The notes: generated from the letters alone by a model not told the origin. Positions 35,274 to 44,499 are shown, numbered from the stretch's first letter. The stretch: 64,000 nucleotides of DNA from Chloroflexota bacterium (GCA_018650845.1 JABIFF010000024.1:62001-126000); one strand, 5' to 3'. Program-made: numbers and translations.

Positions 35274-37544
35274 ATGGTCGCAACATTTGAGCCCAAAACT
35301 GACTACAAAGTAGTTGGAACACGCCCAATTCGACACGACGGATACGACAAAGTAACCGGACGAGCGATTTACGGTGGAGACATGAAACTACCCGGATTAA
35401 TCTGGGGAGTGATGGTCAGAAGCCCGCACGCGCACGCCAACATCAAGTCGATCGACACCTCAGCTGCCGCAGCTATGGAGGGTGTATTCGCCGTAATCAC
35501 CGGGGCAGACATGCCTAAGGCACCGAGCAAGCTCGTTGACCTAGGTGAAGGAAACATCAACTTCAAGTGGGCATCAAACAAATTGATGGCCGATGACAAG
35601 GTTCTCTACCGCGGTCATCCTGTCGCAGCTATTGCAGCTACCGACAGGTACGTCGCTGAAGAAGCCGCTCGTAAAGTGGTTGTTGAGTACGAAGTGCTCG
35701 AATCAGTCACCAACGTAGTTGATGCTCTCAAGCCAGATGCACCAATCATTCTTCCTGACATGGTTGGTGACGATCTTGGTGAAGATGTAACGAACACCAA
35801 CATGGCGGCTCACGTCCGACACGAGTTCGGCGACGTTGAAGGCGCTTTCGCATCTGCATCTCACACCATTGAGCGCGAGTACAACATGCAGATGGTTCAC
35901 CAGGGATACATCGAACCCCACAACGCTACGGCAACGTGGGACGAAGAAGACCGGATCAAGATTTGGACAAGCACGCAGGGTGCATTCCCAGCGCGAACCC
36001 AGATCGCCGGAATTCTTCAGGTTGATGTTTCTCGAGTGAAAGTAACACCAACAGAAATTGGTGGCGGGTTCGGAGGAAAGATCCCGGTCTACCTCGAACC
36101 TATCGCCGCTCTTCTGGCTAAGAAGTCACAGCGCCCTGTGAAGATGGTCATGGAACGAACAGCAGTGTTCGAAACCACAGGACCTACACCGGGTGCTCGA
36201 ATGGTTATCAAGCTCGGAGCCGACGCCAACGGTAAGTTGACTGTCGCTACTTCCGACATCTGGTTCGAAGCTGGTGCCAACCCCGGCGCCTTCATCGGCC
36301 CAGCAGCAATGTGTATCTACGCTCCTTACGAAATCGCCAACACCCGCATCGACGGTTGGGACGTTCTCGTAAACAAGCCAAAGGTTGCTCCATACCGAGC
36401 ACCAGGTTCGCCTCAGGTTGCTTTCGCAATGGAATCAGCTGTCGACGAACTTTGTGAAGAAGCCGGCTGGGACTCCTTCAAGTTCCGTGTCGATAACGCT
36501 TCTAAAGAAGGAACACGTCGTGGTGACGGAGTTCTCTTCTCGAAGATTGGTATGCAGGAAGTTCTCGAGGCTGTAAAAGAATGTGACCACTGGAACGCAC
36601 CACTTGGTGACGCACCAGAGGGCAAGGTTCGTGGCCGAGGAATCGCAAACGGTTACTGGTTCAACATTGGACTAAAGTCGTCTGCAAACCTCGCCGTAAA
36701 CACTGACGGAACAGTTCAGCTAACTGAAGGATCTACCGACATCGGTGGTTCACGAACTTCGATGGCCATGCACGTTGCCGAAGTACTCGGTATTGGCGCA
36801 CACGATGTTCGACCTACAGTTGGTGACACCGAATCCGTTGGTTACACCGATGTAACCGGTGGATCACGAACTACATACGCAACTGGCTACGCTTGCTGGC
36901 TCGCAGCCAACAACTTGGTAGATGTACTAAAGGACCGTGTTGCGGTTCTATGGGACATCAAGCCAGATGATGTTGACTTCAACGACGGCGCATTCACCTC
37001 TAAGGCTGAAGCAGCTAAGTCGATCGGCTTCAAGGAACTAGCAGGAAAGCTAGACGACCTTGGTGGCCCAGCAACTTCAACCGGAACTGTCGACCTAGAG
37101 TCGGCTGGTGACGGATTTGGAACACACATTGCCGATATCGAAATCGATCTGGCAACTGGCAAGAGCGACATCATCCGATACACAGCGTTGCAAGACGTTG
37201 GAACCGCAATTCACCCTGCATACGTCGAAGGACAACTGCAAGGCGGAGCTGTTCAGGGAATCGGTTGGGCATTGAACGAGGAGTACTACATGCAGGACGA
37301 TGGCAAAATGGCCAACTCCAGCTTCCTCGACTACCGAATGCCAACAACTCTTGACCTTCCGTTTATCGATACCGTATTGGTCGAAGTACCTAACCCACTG
37401 CACCCGTACGGTGTTCGTGGAGTTGGTGAAACTCCGATCTGCCCACCAGTCGCTGCGATTGCAAACGCAATCAAGGACGCTATTGGTACACGGCTCTACA
37501 ACACACCTATGAATGCGGGAAGCATTCTTGAGGCCCTGAAATAG
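35274..37544 (+). CDS. Molybdenum hydroxylase large subunit (xanthine dehydrogenase-like), copy 1
   Basis: A 756-residue large subunit that holds the molybdopterin cytosine dinucleotide centre. Ald_Xan_dh_C lies in the N-terminal part (VTGRAIYGGDMKLPG onward) and the MoCoBD domains follow: GGGFGGKIPVYLEP near residue 265, QLQGGAVQGIGWALNEE near 650, and the catalytic Glu in GVRGVGETP near 720. The active-site loop reads PYRAPGSPQ, not the AYxCSFR of true form I CO dehydrogenase nor the AYRGAGR of form II, so CO oxidation is unlikely; hydroxylation of an organic compound is expected. ATG 35274 behind GGAGAG. Third gene of the operon; the neighbour is a close paralogue. Confidence 0.92.
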   Translation: MVATFEPKTDYKVVGTRPIRHDGYDKVTGRAIYGGDMKLPGLIWGVMVRSPHAHANIKSIDTSAAAAMEGVFAVITGADMPKAPSKLVDLGEGNINFKWASNKLMADDKVLYRGHPVAAIAATDRYVAEEAARKVVVEYEVLESVTNVVDALKPDAPIILPDMVGDDLGEDVTNTNMAAHVRHEFGDVEGAFASASHTIEREYNMQMVHQGYIEPHNATATWDEEDRIKIWTSTQGAFPARTQIAGILQVDVSRVKVTPTEIGGGFGGKIPVYLEPIAALLAKKSQRPVKMVMERTAVFETTGPTPGARMVIKLGADANGKLTVATSDIWFEAGANPGAFIGPAAMCIYAPYEIANTRIDGWDVLVNKPKVAPYRAPGSPQVAFAMESAVDELCEEAGWDSFKFRVDNASKEGTRRGDGVLFSKIGMQEVLEAVKECDHWNAPLGDAPEGKVRGRGIANGYWFNIGLKSSANLAVNTDGTVQLTEGSTDIGGSRTSMAMHVAEVLGIGAHDVRPTVGDTESVGYTDVTGGSRTTYATGYACWLAANNLVDVLKDRVAVLWDIKPDDVDFNDGAFTSKAEAAKSIGFKELAGKLDDLGGPATSTGTVDLESAGDGFGTHIADIEIDLATGKSDIIRYTALQDVGTAIHPAYVEGQLQGGAVQGIGWALNEEYYMQDDGKMANSSFLDYRMPTTLDLPFIDTVLVEVPNPLHPYGVRGVGETPICPPVAAIANAIKDAIGTRLYNTPMNAGSILEALK

Positions 37545-37591
37545 GAATTCGCAAGAACTTTGAACGGGCTAGCTAAAAAGTAACGAACGAG

Positions 37592-37622
37592 TGGCCGGGA
37601 GTCGATTCAGACTTCCCGGCCA
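37592..37622 (+). terminator. Hairpin between the two tandem large subunit genes
   Basis: TGGCCGGGA pairs with TCCCGGCCA (9 bp), and AGTC/GACT can lengthen the stem with a bulge. It is followed by a weak T-rich stretch. It could partly terminate ahead of the second large subunit. Confidence 0.5.
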
Positions 37623-37700
37623 ACTTGTTTCAAACAATATTTGGAACTGACTCAATAATCGGATCAAAATCCAATCGGATCGATCCAACGAGGAATACGA

Positions 37701-39968
37701 ATGGTCGCAACCTACGAGACAAAGTCTGATTACAAAGTAATCGGAAATTCGCCAATACGACACGACGGTGTCGACAAGGTGACAGGACGAGCCATCTACG
37801 GTGGCGATGTAAAAGCACCGGGACTTATCTGGGGTGATGTACTCCGCAGCCCACACGCTCATGCTCGAATCAAGAGCATCGACACTTCGGCTGCTGAAGC
37901 TATGGACGGCGTATTCGCAGTTCTAACTCACGCCGACTTCCCACAGGCAGATGATCTCACGATCGACGCTGGTGAAGGCACCGTAAACCTCCGACGTGGC
38001 CAGTCGAACGTAATGGCCGACCAGAAGGTTCACTACAAGGGACACGTAGTAGCTGCGGTTGCTGCTGTCGACCGAAACACTGCTCAGGTTGCTGCTCAGT
38101 CGATCAAGGTTGAGTACGAAGTACTTCCTGCGATCTCTGATGTTGACGCTGCCATGGCAGAAGGCGCACCACAGATCCTCGAAGGTCTCGTTGGAGATCA
38201 CCTCGGTGAGAACGTCGAGAACACCAACGTTGCACGAGTATTCCGACACGAGTTCGGAAACGTAGACGACGCATTTGCTAACTCCGACCTCGTTATCGAA
38301 CGAACAGTTTCGATGTCGATGGTCCACCAGGGCTACATCGAGCCACACAACGCAACCGCTATCTGGGGACAGGACGACAACCTAACGGTTTGGTCCAGCA
38401 CACAGGGTTCGTTTGGTGTCCGATCACAGGTTGCAGGATTGCTGCACCACCCTGAATCTAAGATCAAAGTGAACTACGTTGAAATTGGTGGCGGATTCGG
38501 CGGCAAGACCGTTGTTTACCTCGCACCAATCGCTGCACTGCTCTCCCGCAAGTCGGGTGGACGTCCGGTGAAACTGGTCATGGATCGATCTGCAGTATTT
38601 GAAGCTACTGGTCCTGCACCAGGTGGCAAGATTCGAATGAAAATTGGTGTAAACAAGGACGGCAAGATTCAAGCCGCCGACACCGATCTCATTCTTGAAG
38701 CTGGTGGATTCCCTGGCTCAGCAGTTGGTGCAGCAGCGATCTGTGTGTTCGCTTGCTACAACCTCCCTGTTTCACGAATCACCGGATACGACGTTCTCGT
38801 CAACAAGCCCAAGTCTGCTGCATACCGAGCCCCTGGCTCACCGCAGGCATCTTTCGCTATCGAGACTGTCATCGACGAAATCTGTGACGAACTCGGCTTC
38901 GACAAGATTCAGTTCCGACTCGACAATGCTGCTCACGAAGGCACCCGACGTGGTGATGGTGTTCAGTTCATCCGAGTTGGTCTTGAAGAATGTCTCGTTG
39001 CTGCCAAAGAATCCGACCACTGGAACACACCTCTTGGTGATGCTCCTGCTGGCAAGGCACGAGGACGAGGAATCGCTTCTGCTTACTGGATGAACGGTGG
39101 CGGTAAGTCGACTTGTGACCTGATGTTGCAGGACGACGGAACCGTAATGTTGAACGAAGGTTCTGCCGATATTGGTGGAACACGAACTTCTATCGCTATG
39201 CAGGCTGCTGAAGTTCTCGGCATCCCTGTAGAAGACTTCCACCCATCGATCCCTGACACCGACACGATTGGTTTCACGGGTGTAACTGGTGGATCACGAA
39301 CGACTTACACAACTGGTCTGGCTGCTTACAACGCTGCCCAGAAGCTTGTTGTTGAACTCAAGTCTCGTGTTGCCGATCTTTGGGAGACCGAGGCTAGCAA
39401 CGTTGAGTTTGCCGATGGCACATTCACCGCTAACGGCGATTCAATTGGTATCCAGGAACTTGCTGGCAAGCTCGACCCAACTGGTGGTCCAGCTACCTCA
39501 ACTTCATCTGTAAACCTTGCTGAAGCTGGTAACGCTTACGGTGTTCAGATCTGTGACCTCGAGATCGATCTTGCTACTGGCAAGACCGATGTTATTCGAT
39601 ACACAGCAGTTCAGGACGTCGGTAAGGCAGTTCACCCTCAGTACGCTGAAGGTCAGATTCAGGGTGGTGTTGTTCAGGGTCTTGGTTGGGCGCTAAACGA
39701 GGAATACTTCATCACTGATGATGGAGCTATGGCCAACCGATCGTTCCTCGACTACCGCATGCCTACCTCGCTCGACATGCCTATGATCGACACGATCATG
39801 GTCGAAGTTCCGAACCCACTTCACCCTTACGGTGTTCGTGGTATCGGTGAAGTTCCAATTTGCCCACCACTTTCCGCAGCTGCTCAGGCAGCAAAGGAAG
39901 CGATTGGTAAGCCTTTCTACGAACTTCCGGTCAAGCCTGGTCGTATCCTAGAAGCACTAAACGACTAA
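37701..39968 (+). CDS. Molybdenum hydroxylase large subunit, copy 2 (tandem paralogue)
   Basis: A 755-residue large subunit, recognisably close to copy 1: the first 80 residues differ at only about a quarter of positions. It keeps GGGFGGKTVVYLAP, AAYRAPGSPQ in the active-site loop, QIQGGVVQGLGWALNEE, and the catalytic Glu in GVRGIGEVP. So it, too, is predicted active and not a CO dehydrogenase. Only one FAD and one iron-sulfur subunit gene is near, so the two large subunits probably share them with different substrates. Codons ending in T (GCT, GTT, GGT) are strikingly common, a sign of high expression. A strong terminator follows. Confidence 0.92.
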   Translation: MVATYETKSDYKVIGNSPIRHDGVDKVTGRAIYGGDVKAPGLIWGDVLRSPHAHARIKSIDTSAAEAMDGVFAVLTHADFPQADDLTIDAGEGTVNLRRGQSNVMADQKVHYKGHVVAAVAAVDRNTAQVAAQSIKVEYEVLPAISDVDAAMAEGAPQILEGLVGDHLGENVENTNVARVFRHEFGNVDDAFANSDLVIERTVSMSMVHQGYIEPHNATAIWGQDDNLTVWSSTQGSFGVRSQVAGLLHHPESKIKVNYVEIGGGFGGKTVVYLAPIAALLSRKSGGRPVKLVMDRSAVFEATGPAPGGKIRMKIGVNKDGKIQAADTDLILEAGGFPGSAVGAAAICVFACYNLPVSRITGYDVLVNKPKSAAYRAPGSPQASFAIETVIDEICDELGFDKIQFRLDNAAHEGTRRGDGVQFIRVGLEECLVAAKESDHWNTPLGDAPAGKARGRGIASAYWMNGGGKSTCDLMLQDDGTVMLNEGSADIGGTRTSIAMQAAEVLGIPVEDFHPSIPDTDTIGFTGVTGGSRTTYTTGLAAYNAAQKLVVELKSRVADLWETEASNVEFADGTFTANGDSIGIQELAGKLDPTGGPATSTSSVNLAEAGNAYGVQICDLEIDLATGKTDVIRYTAVQDVGKAVHPQYAEGQIQGGVVQGLGWALNEEYFITDDGAMANRSFLDYRMPTSLDMPMIDTIMVEVPNPLHPYGVRGIGEVPICPPLSAAAQAAKEAIGKPFYELPVKPGRILEALND

Positions 39969-39981
39969 TTAGAAATAATAT

Positions 39982-40023
39982 CGCTGAGGCACGGGGCTTG
40001 CGTCTCGTGCCTCAGCGTTTTTT
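39982..40023 (+). terminator. Rho-independent terminator after the tandem large subunit genes
   Basis: CGCTGAGGCACG and CGTGCCTCAGCG form a perfect 12-bp stem with a 12-base loop, followed by six T. It ends the molybdenum hydroxylase operon just before the MoaD-like gene. Confidence 0.9.
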
Positions 40024-40050
40024 CTTAACGCGATAAGGAAGGAAATAAAA

Positions 40051-40314
40051 ATGGCTACGGTCTTCCTCCCTTACGCTCTGCGCAAATACGCAGATGGCGC
40101 AGAACAAGTGCAAGTACCGGCGAAGACTCTACGTGAGCTCGTCGACAATCTCGAAGCTGCCTATCCTGGCACCAGAGAACATCTCGTTGAAGATGACCGC
40201 CTCAAGCCTGGGCTGGCCGCAATTGTGGGTCATGTGGCTACACGACGAGGTTTACTCCAGAAGCTAGAACCCGATACCGAGGTTCACTTCATCACAGCCA
40301 TTTCCGGTGGCTAA
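40051..40314 (+). CDS. MoaD/ThiS-family sulfur carrier protein
   Basis: An 87-residue beta-grasp protein ending in AISGG. The double Gly C terminus is the part activated as a thiocarboxylate in MoaD and ThiS. ALRKYADGAEQVQVPAKTLRELVDNL at the start and VHFITAISGG at the end match the family. In this place, right behind molybdenum hydroxylases, molybdopterin synthesis is the simplest role, but no moaE or moeB is near, and other sulfur-transfer roles are open. AGGAAGGA supports ATG 40051. Length is near the usual 80-90 residues. Confidence 0.82.
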   Translation: MATVFLPYALRKYADGAEQVQVPAKTLRELVDNLEAAYPGTREHLVEDDRLKPGLAAIVGHVATRRGLLQKLEPDTEVHFITAISGG

Positions 40315-40449
40315 CTTCAAATCACCTGATTCAGTACGCGGTCGTTAAGATCCACACGAAATCTTTCACGACTCTTGTGCATCCTATTTACGTATAAAAT
40401 CTCAACTCACGACACGTAGATACCGATTACCTACTCCAGAGAAAATTCC

Positions 40450-41064
40450 ATGAGTAACGATCAGCAAAATTTCGAATTTGAAAATGGCACGCTGCTTGAC
40501 GCTTCCTGCAAGCAGGTAATCGCTGATGGCGTTAGCTCAATGCTCAAAACCATTGGAGACGAAGTTGATGCACAAGGCACCGCCGATACTCCAAAACGCG
40601 TAGCAAACATGTACGACGAGCTACTCGAAGGTTATTCGATCGACCCTATCGAACTCCTCAACGGCGCAATGTTCGAAGTTGAATACGATGAAATGGTCGT
40701 TGTAAAAGACATCGATTTCTACTCACTCTGCGAACACCACATGCTGCCCTTCTACGGAAAAGCCCATGTTGGATACCTGCCAAACGAAAAAGTAATCGGC
40801 CTCTCGAAAATTCCGAGACTAGTCGAAATGTTCGCACGTCGACTGCAAGTTCAAGAACGAATGACCCAGCAGATCGCCTCAACGCTTGAGGAACTAATTG
40901 GTCCAGCTGGTATCGGCGTTGTGGTCGAAGCCCAGCACTTGTGCGCCGCAATGCGAGGCGTGCGAAAGCCAAACACCACCATGACTACAAGTGCAGTGCG
41001 CGGACTCTTCAAAAAGAACGCTTCTACCCGAGAAGAATTCTTTAGCCACGTTCGACAGTCGTAG
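40450..41064 (+). CDS. folE: GTP cyclohydrolase I
   Basis: A 204-residue type I GTP cyclohydrolase. Zinc ligands are visible in [18 protein letters not shown] (about residue 92 on) and [10 protein letters not shown] (about 165). [27 protein letters not shown] between them is the family core. It makes dihydroneopterin triphosphate from GTP, the first step of folate or tetrahydropterin synthesis. It begins a group of three pterin genes (folE, an SDR, folB) spaced 20-50 bp apart, on the same strand as the molybdenum hydroxylase operon. Confidence 0.95.
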   Translation: MSNDQQNFEFENGTLLDASCKQVIADGVSSMLKTIGDEVDAQGTADTPKRVANMYDELLEGYSIDPIELLNGAMFEVEYDEMVVVKDIDFYSLCEHHMLPFYGKAHVGYLPNEKVIGLSKIPRLVEMFARRLQVQERMTQQIASTLEELIGPAGIGVVVEAQHLCAAMRGVRKPNTTMTTSAVRGLFKKNASTREEFFSHVRQS

Positions 41065-41086
41065 CCTTCAGGCTCAAACCACTCAC

Positions 41087-41818
41087 ATGGATACAAATGG
41101 AAAAGTAGCGCTCATCACGGGAGCCGGCCGAAGAGTTGGGCGATCCCTCGCGTTAGCTTTGGGTGATGCTGGATGCCGTGTCGCAGTTCACTACGGCCAG
41201 TCCGAAAAGGACGCCCAAGACACTGCCGCATTGATTCAATCTATGGGCAGCGAGGCTATTACGATTCAGGCGGACCTCGAAGATCCCGTTCAAGTTAAAT
41301 CTCTCGCATCCTCAGTTGCCAGTCAGCTTGGACCAATCGAAATTCTCGTAAACAACGCGTCGATCTTCGACAAAGTTGGACTCGAAGACGTATCGGTCGA
41401 AGAATGGGATCGACACTTCGCTATCAACACCCGGGCGCCGTTCATCCTCGCCCAAGCCATGCAAGCGCAGCTCACGACCGATTCGCCGGGCAAAATCATC
41501 AGCCTCAACGACTGGCGCACAGCCCGTCCAACCCGTTTCGCCTACGGTATTACCAAAACGGCTTTATCAGGGCTTACACGAACACTTGCGCTGTCTATGG
41601 CACCAAATGTTCAGGCTAACGAGATCGCACTCGGTGCGATTCTCCCGCCATCGGATATTCCGCTCGACAGGCCACGCAATGAAATTCAAATCGATCTTGG
41701 TGCCGCCGACCGGATGGGAACACTCAACGAAGTATCGGACGCCATGATGATGCTGATTAAAAACGACTTCATTACCGGCGAAACGATTAACGTCGATGGC
41801 GGTCGACATATTCAGTAA
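41087..41818 (+). CDS. Short-chain dehydrogenase, pteridine-reductase-like (FolM/PTR1-type)
   Basis: A 243-residue SDR from ATG 41087. The cofactor loop is TGAGRRVGR (residues about 11-19); the Arg in TGxxxRxG is typical of pteridine reductases that use NADPH. The catalytic pair is Tyr-x3-Lys in FAYGITKTAL near residue 152. The usual Ser is replaced by Asp in SLNDW, as in PTR1 from Leishmania. Placement between folE and folB supports reduction of a dihydropterin or dihydrofolate. No dihydrofolate reductase gene is seen in the window, so it could serve that need. Assignment is by motif and context. Confidence 0.8.
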   Translation: MDTNGKVALITGAGRRVGRSLALALGDAGCRVAVHYGQSEKDAQDTAALIQSMGSEAITIQADLEDPVQVKSLASSVASQLGPIEILVNNASIFDKVGLEDVSVEEWDRHFAINTRAPFILAQAMQAQLTTDSPGKIISLNDWRTARPTRFAYGITKTALSGLTRTLALSMAPNVQANEIALGAILPPSDIPLDRPRNEIQIDLGAADRMGTLNEVSDAMMMLIKNDFITGETINVDGGRHIQ

Positions 41819-41865
41819 TTTTTCACTTCTCGCACGTCGACTATTCCACAGATAAAAATCTACAA

Positions 41866-42246
41866 ATGACTTCTTCATCTGACAACTCCCAACAGCTAGA
41901 TACGGTGCGCATCGAGCGACTCGAGCTCGACTGCATCATTGGTATCAACCCGTGGGAACGGCTCACGAAGCAGCGCATCACCATCGACATCGAAATGAAC
42001 GCCGATCTTTCTGCAGCCGGAAAATCAGATGCTATTGAAGACACAATCAACTACAGAGATATCTCAAAGGCAGTCACTGCCGAGATTGAAGAATCGAGCT
42101 ACGGATTAGTTGAGGCACTCGGTGCGCGAGTAGTGGAGCTTTGTCTTGAAGATGAAAGAACGCAGTCGGTAGAAGTAACCGTGCGAAAACCCGGCGCTGT
42201 GCGGAAAGCAACGGCGGTCGGAGTTGTTATCCGACGCAGTCGCTAG
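41866..42246 (+). CDS. folB: Dihydroneopterin aldolase
   Basis: A 126-residue FolB. IERLELDCIIGINPWERLTKQRITIDIEM near residue 16 begins with the conserved GINPWER substrate segment; INYRDISKAVTAEIE in the middle and VTVRKPGAVRKATAVGVVI at the end hold the remaining active-site residues, including the catalytic Lys in RKPGA. It cleaves dihydroneopterin to hydroxymethyl-dihydropterin in folate synthesis. Start ATG 41866, 47 bp behind the SDR. No folK or folP follows; the group ends here. Confidence 0.92.
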   Translation: MTSSSDNSQQLDTVRIERLELDCIIGINPWERLTKQRITIDIEMNADLSAAGKSDAIEDTINYRDISKAVTAEIEESSYGLVEALGARVVELCLEDERTQSVEVTVRKPGAVRKATAVGVVIRRSR

Positions 42247-42256
42247 AACTTAGCGA

Positions 42257-42424
42257 CTAACTAGCCACGTGACCCGAGAGCACTCTGAATTCGCTCTCAG
42301 CATTACGAACACGCGCTGCAAGTTCCGACAATTTTTCATCGTCAGCACCGAGCTCTTGGGCTTCGCCAAGAACTCCAAGGGCAGCTATCAATTCTTTTGC
42401 TATTAAAGTTTGATCTTTACGCAT
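42257..42424 (-). CDS. Possible 55-residue helical small protein
   Basis: The minus strand has an open frame from ATG 42424 to TAG 42257. The product, MRKDQTLIAKELIAALGVLG and so on to LSGHVAS, is mainly amphipathic helix with heptad-like spacing of Leu and Ala, and charged residues evenly placed, unlike a random frame. No good ribosome site is seen. It is convergent with folB. I know no family for it. Conservation in relatives would decide if it is real. Confidence 0.4.
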   Translation of the reverse strand: MRKDQTLIAKELIAALGVLGEAQELGADDEKLSELAARVRNAESEFRVLSGHVAS

Positions 42425-42795
42425 CGTGACATGTCCGGACCGGTGAACAACTCACATTTTTGCAAGTGGAAACTAATCGTAAGGGTGAATCCGAATAGGA
42501 ATTTAGTACCTACTTCGTGAAATACACAAGGACTAGTGCTTACCCACTGCGCAAACCACTACAGATTGCGTTCTTATCTCATTCTCAACTAGATTCAAGC
42601 GGCGCGCCATGCGGGGAAACACTCAAATCTTCATCGGCGCGCCGTTGGGGAATGTTGAGCGATGACCAGCAACTACACGCTAAACGGAAACGCGCCTGAA
42701 CTCAAAATCGATGTGACAAGCGATTCTGGGAGACACGCACGTGCCAAGATTCGAAATCTGGGGAACTCTACAGCGCGCCATCGCGCAGGGACCGA
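42425..42795. other. 371-bp gap with recurring GCGCGCC motifs, no gene seen
   Basis: No convincing reading frame, tRNA or known RNA is visible on either strand. GGCGCGCC occurs at 42601-42608 and 42636-42643, 35 bp apart, each followed within a few bases by GGGGAA-like sequence; near matches occur at about 42688 and 42772. The short frame at 42517-42699 lacks coding character. It lies at the 3' end of the DHA2 exporter gene. Confidence 0.4.
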
Positions 42796-44499
42796 CTAGC
42801 TAGCCGGTGAATCCGATGATGGAGATTCCGGAGCCACTGTTCCTGAATGAGAATCAGGCGTCGATCCCGGCCGATCTCCCGGCGGTGGACCACCACGTTT
42901 GCGCAACGGAACCTCACGAATAAACACAGTAGCGACCACTGCCAGTGCCACGAAAATAAACGCTAAGAAGAACACATCGCCGATAGCCCCGGCCAGTGAT
43001 TCTCGTATCGCCGCAAAGACGCTCTCACCAAGCGCAACTCCCGATTCACCATTCGCTGCGAACGCACCCATTAGGCTTTCCGATGCACCGGAGTTGATCA
43101 GCGCGTTTGGGTTGCTCGTTATCTGATCAAGCAACTGCGGTGGGACGACTTCGAACGCCTCAGCAGGCAAGTTGTCATGCATTCCGTCCTTGAACTGGCG
43201 AACCATGTACGAACCAAACAACGCCAAACCAATCGATCCGCCCACCGATCGGAAAAACTGCGCCGATGAAGTCGCTATGCCCAAATACTGCTGCGGAACA
43301 CCGTTTTGAATTGCGATTGTGTAGAGCGGGAACGATGTACCAAGCCCAAATCCCATCAAAACGGCTGAAGAAAGAGCGTAAGCATGCGTCGTGCTACCGC
43401 TCACACGGCTAAGCAAGAACATTCCTGCAGCCATGATCGATACACCGATCAATCCTTGAAGTCGGTAATGGCCTCCCGTTCGAGCCAGAATCTGACCACT
43501 AATTGCCGCTCCGAACACGATCCCCAGCATCATCGGAGTCAGGAAGCTACCGCTTGCTGTTGGTGATGCTCCGAGAACGCCTTGGAACAACAAAGGCACG
43601 AAGAAAATTGCGCCGAACATAGCGAACCCGGTTAGCAACGTCACGAGCAACGCTATTCCAACAATTCGGTTCTTAAACACTGCCAACGGAAGTAGAGGTT
43701 CAGATATCCGTGTCTCATAAAGTACGAATACCACCACCATGACACCGCTGAAGATCAGAGAGCCCATAACAAGCGGATCGGACCACTCATATTGGTTGCC
43801 ACCCCATGAAAGCCCTAGCAAGCCGGGGACAATCGCCAACACAATCAGCACCGCTCCGCCAACATCGATCTTTCGCTTTGGGCCGTCCTTCTTGCCGTTC
43901 GGAAATAATTTAATAAAGAGAGCAATTACCGGAATGCCAAGTGGAATGTTTACTAAGAAAATCCATTCCCAAGACAGTTGATCCGTGATGAATCCGCCAA
44001 GCGTTGGGCCCAGAACCGACGAAACTCCGAACATTGCCGAAATGATGCCCATGTACTTGGCTCGTTCATTCGGTGGGAACAGATCGGCAATGGTCACGAA
44101 TGACAACGCCATAATCATTCCGCCACCAAGACCTTGAACACCTCTGAAGACGATAAGTGCGTTCATGGTCGGAGAAAAAGCTGCAAGCGCCGATCCGACC
44201 AAGAAGATCGCAATCGCACCAACGAACAGCCACTTACGACCGTAGACGTCGGAAACTGCTCCTGTAATCAGCACCACCGAAGTAGAAGCGACGATGTACG
44301 CAGTAGAGATCCAAGTGAACCGATCAAAGCCATCAAGATCGGCCATGATCCGCGGAATCGCAGTCGCCACGATGGTCTGATCCAACGATGCCAAGAACAT
44401 CGCGAACATCACACCTATGAGGGTCAGCTTGATCTGCCGGGGAGTTAACCCCGGGTCTTTCCACTCAGCCTGAAAAGGCGCAGCTTTCGATTCAGCCAA
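42796..44499 (-). CDS. DHA2-family (EmrB/QacA-type) MFS drug exporter, 14 helices
   Basis: A 567-residue transporter of the 14-helix DHA2 group. After LTPRQIKLTLIGVMFAMFLASLDQTIVATAIPRI, motif A reads DVYGRKW (about residue 80), then GSALAAFSPTMNALIVFRGVQGLGGG (motif B with its Arg) and the proton-antiporter motif C region SVLGPTLGGFI (about 155-165). A hydrophilic insertion near residues 430-490 and a Pro/Ser-rich C-terminal tail are present. It exports lipophilic or toxic compounds by proton antiport. It is a single gene, 55 bp behind the third large subunit stop on the same strand. Confidence 0.9.
   Translation of the reverse strand: MAESKAAPFQAEWKDPGLTPRQIKLTLIGVMFAMFLASLDQTIVATAIPRIMADLDGFDRFTWISTAYIVASTSVVLITGAVSDVYGRKWLFVGAIAIFLVGSALAAFSPTMNALIVFRGVQGLGGGMIMALSFVTIADLFPPNERAKYMGIISAMFGVSSVLGPTLGGFITDQLSWEWIFLVNIPLGIPVIALFIKLFPNGKKDGPKRKIDVGGAVLIVLAIVPGLLGLSWGGNQYEWSDPLVMGSLIFSGVMVVVFVLYETRISEPLLPLAVFKNRIVGIALLVTLLTGFAMFGAIFFVPLLFQGVLGASPTASGSFLTPMMLGIVFGAAISGQILARTGGHYRLQGLIGVSIMAAGMFLLSRVSGSTTHAYALSSAVLMGFGLGTSFPLYTIAIQNGVPQQYLGIATSSAQFFRSVGGSIGLALFGSYMVRQFKDGMHDNLPAEAFEVVPPQLLDQITSNPNALINSGASESLMGAFAANGESGVALGESVFAAIRESLAGAIGDVFFLAFIFVALAVVATVFIREVPLRKRGGPPPGDRPGSTPDSHSGTVAPESPSSDSPAS

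Noticed and set aside
35274..39968. Aerobic CO dehydrogenase (coxL)
   Set aside because: The active-site loops read PYRAPGSPQ and AYRAPGSPQ, not AYxCSFR (form I) or AYRGAGR (form II), so CO oxidation is not supported.
40991..41086. 32-residue N-terminal extension of the pteridine-reductase-like SDR
   Set aside because: It overlaps folE, is not SDR-like, and the SDR family starts at ATG 41087.
42517..42699. 60-residue reading frame between folB and the DHA2 exporter
   Set aside because: Composition is not protein-like and no ribosome site is seen; treated as noncoding.
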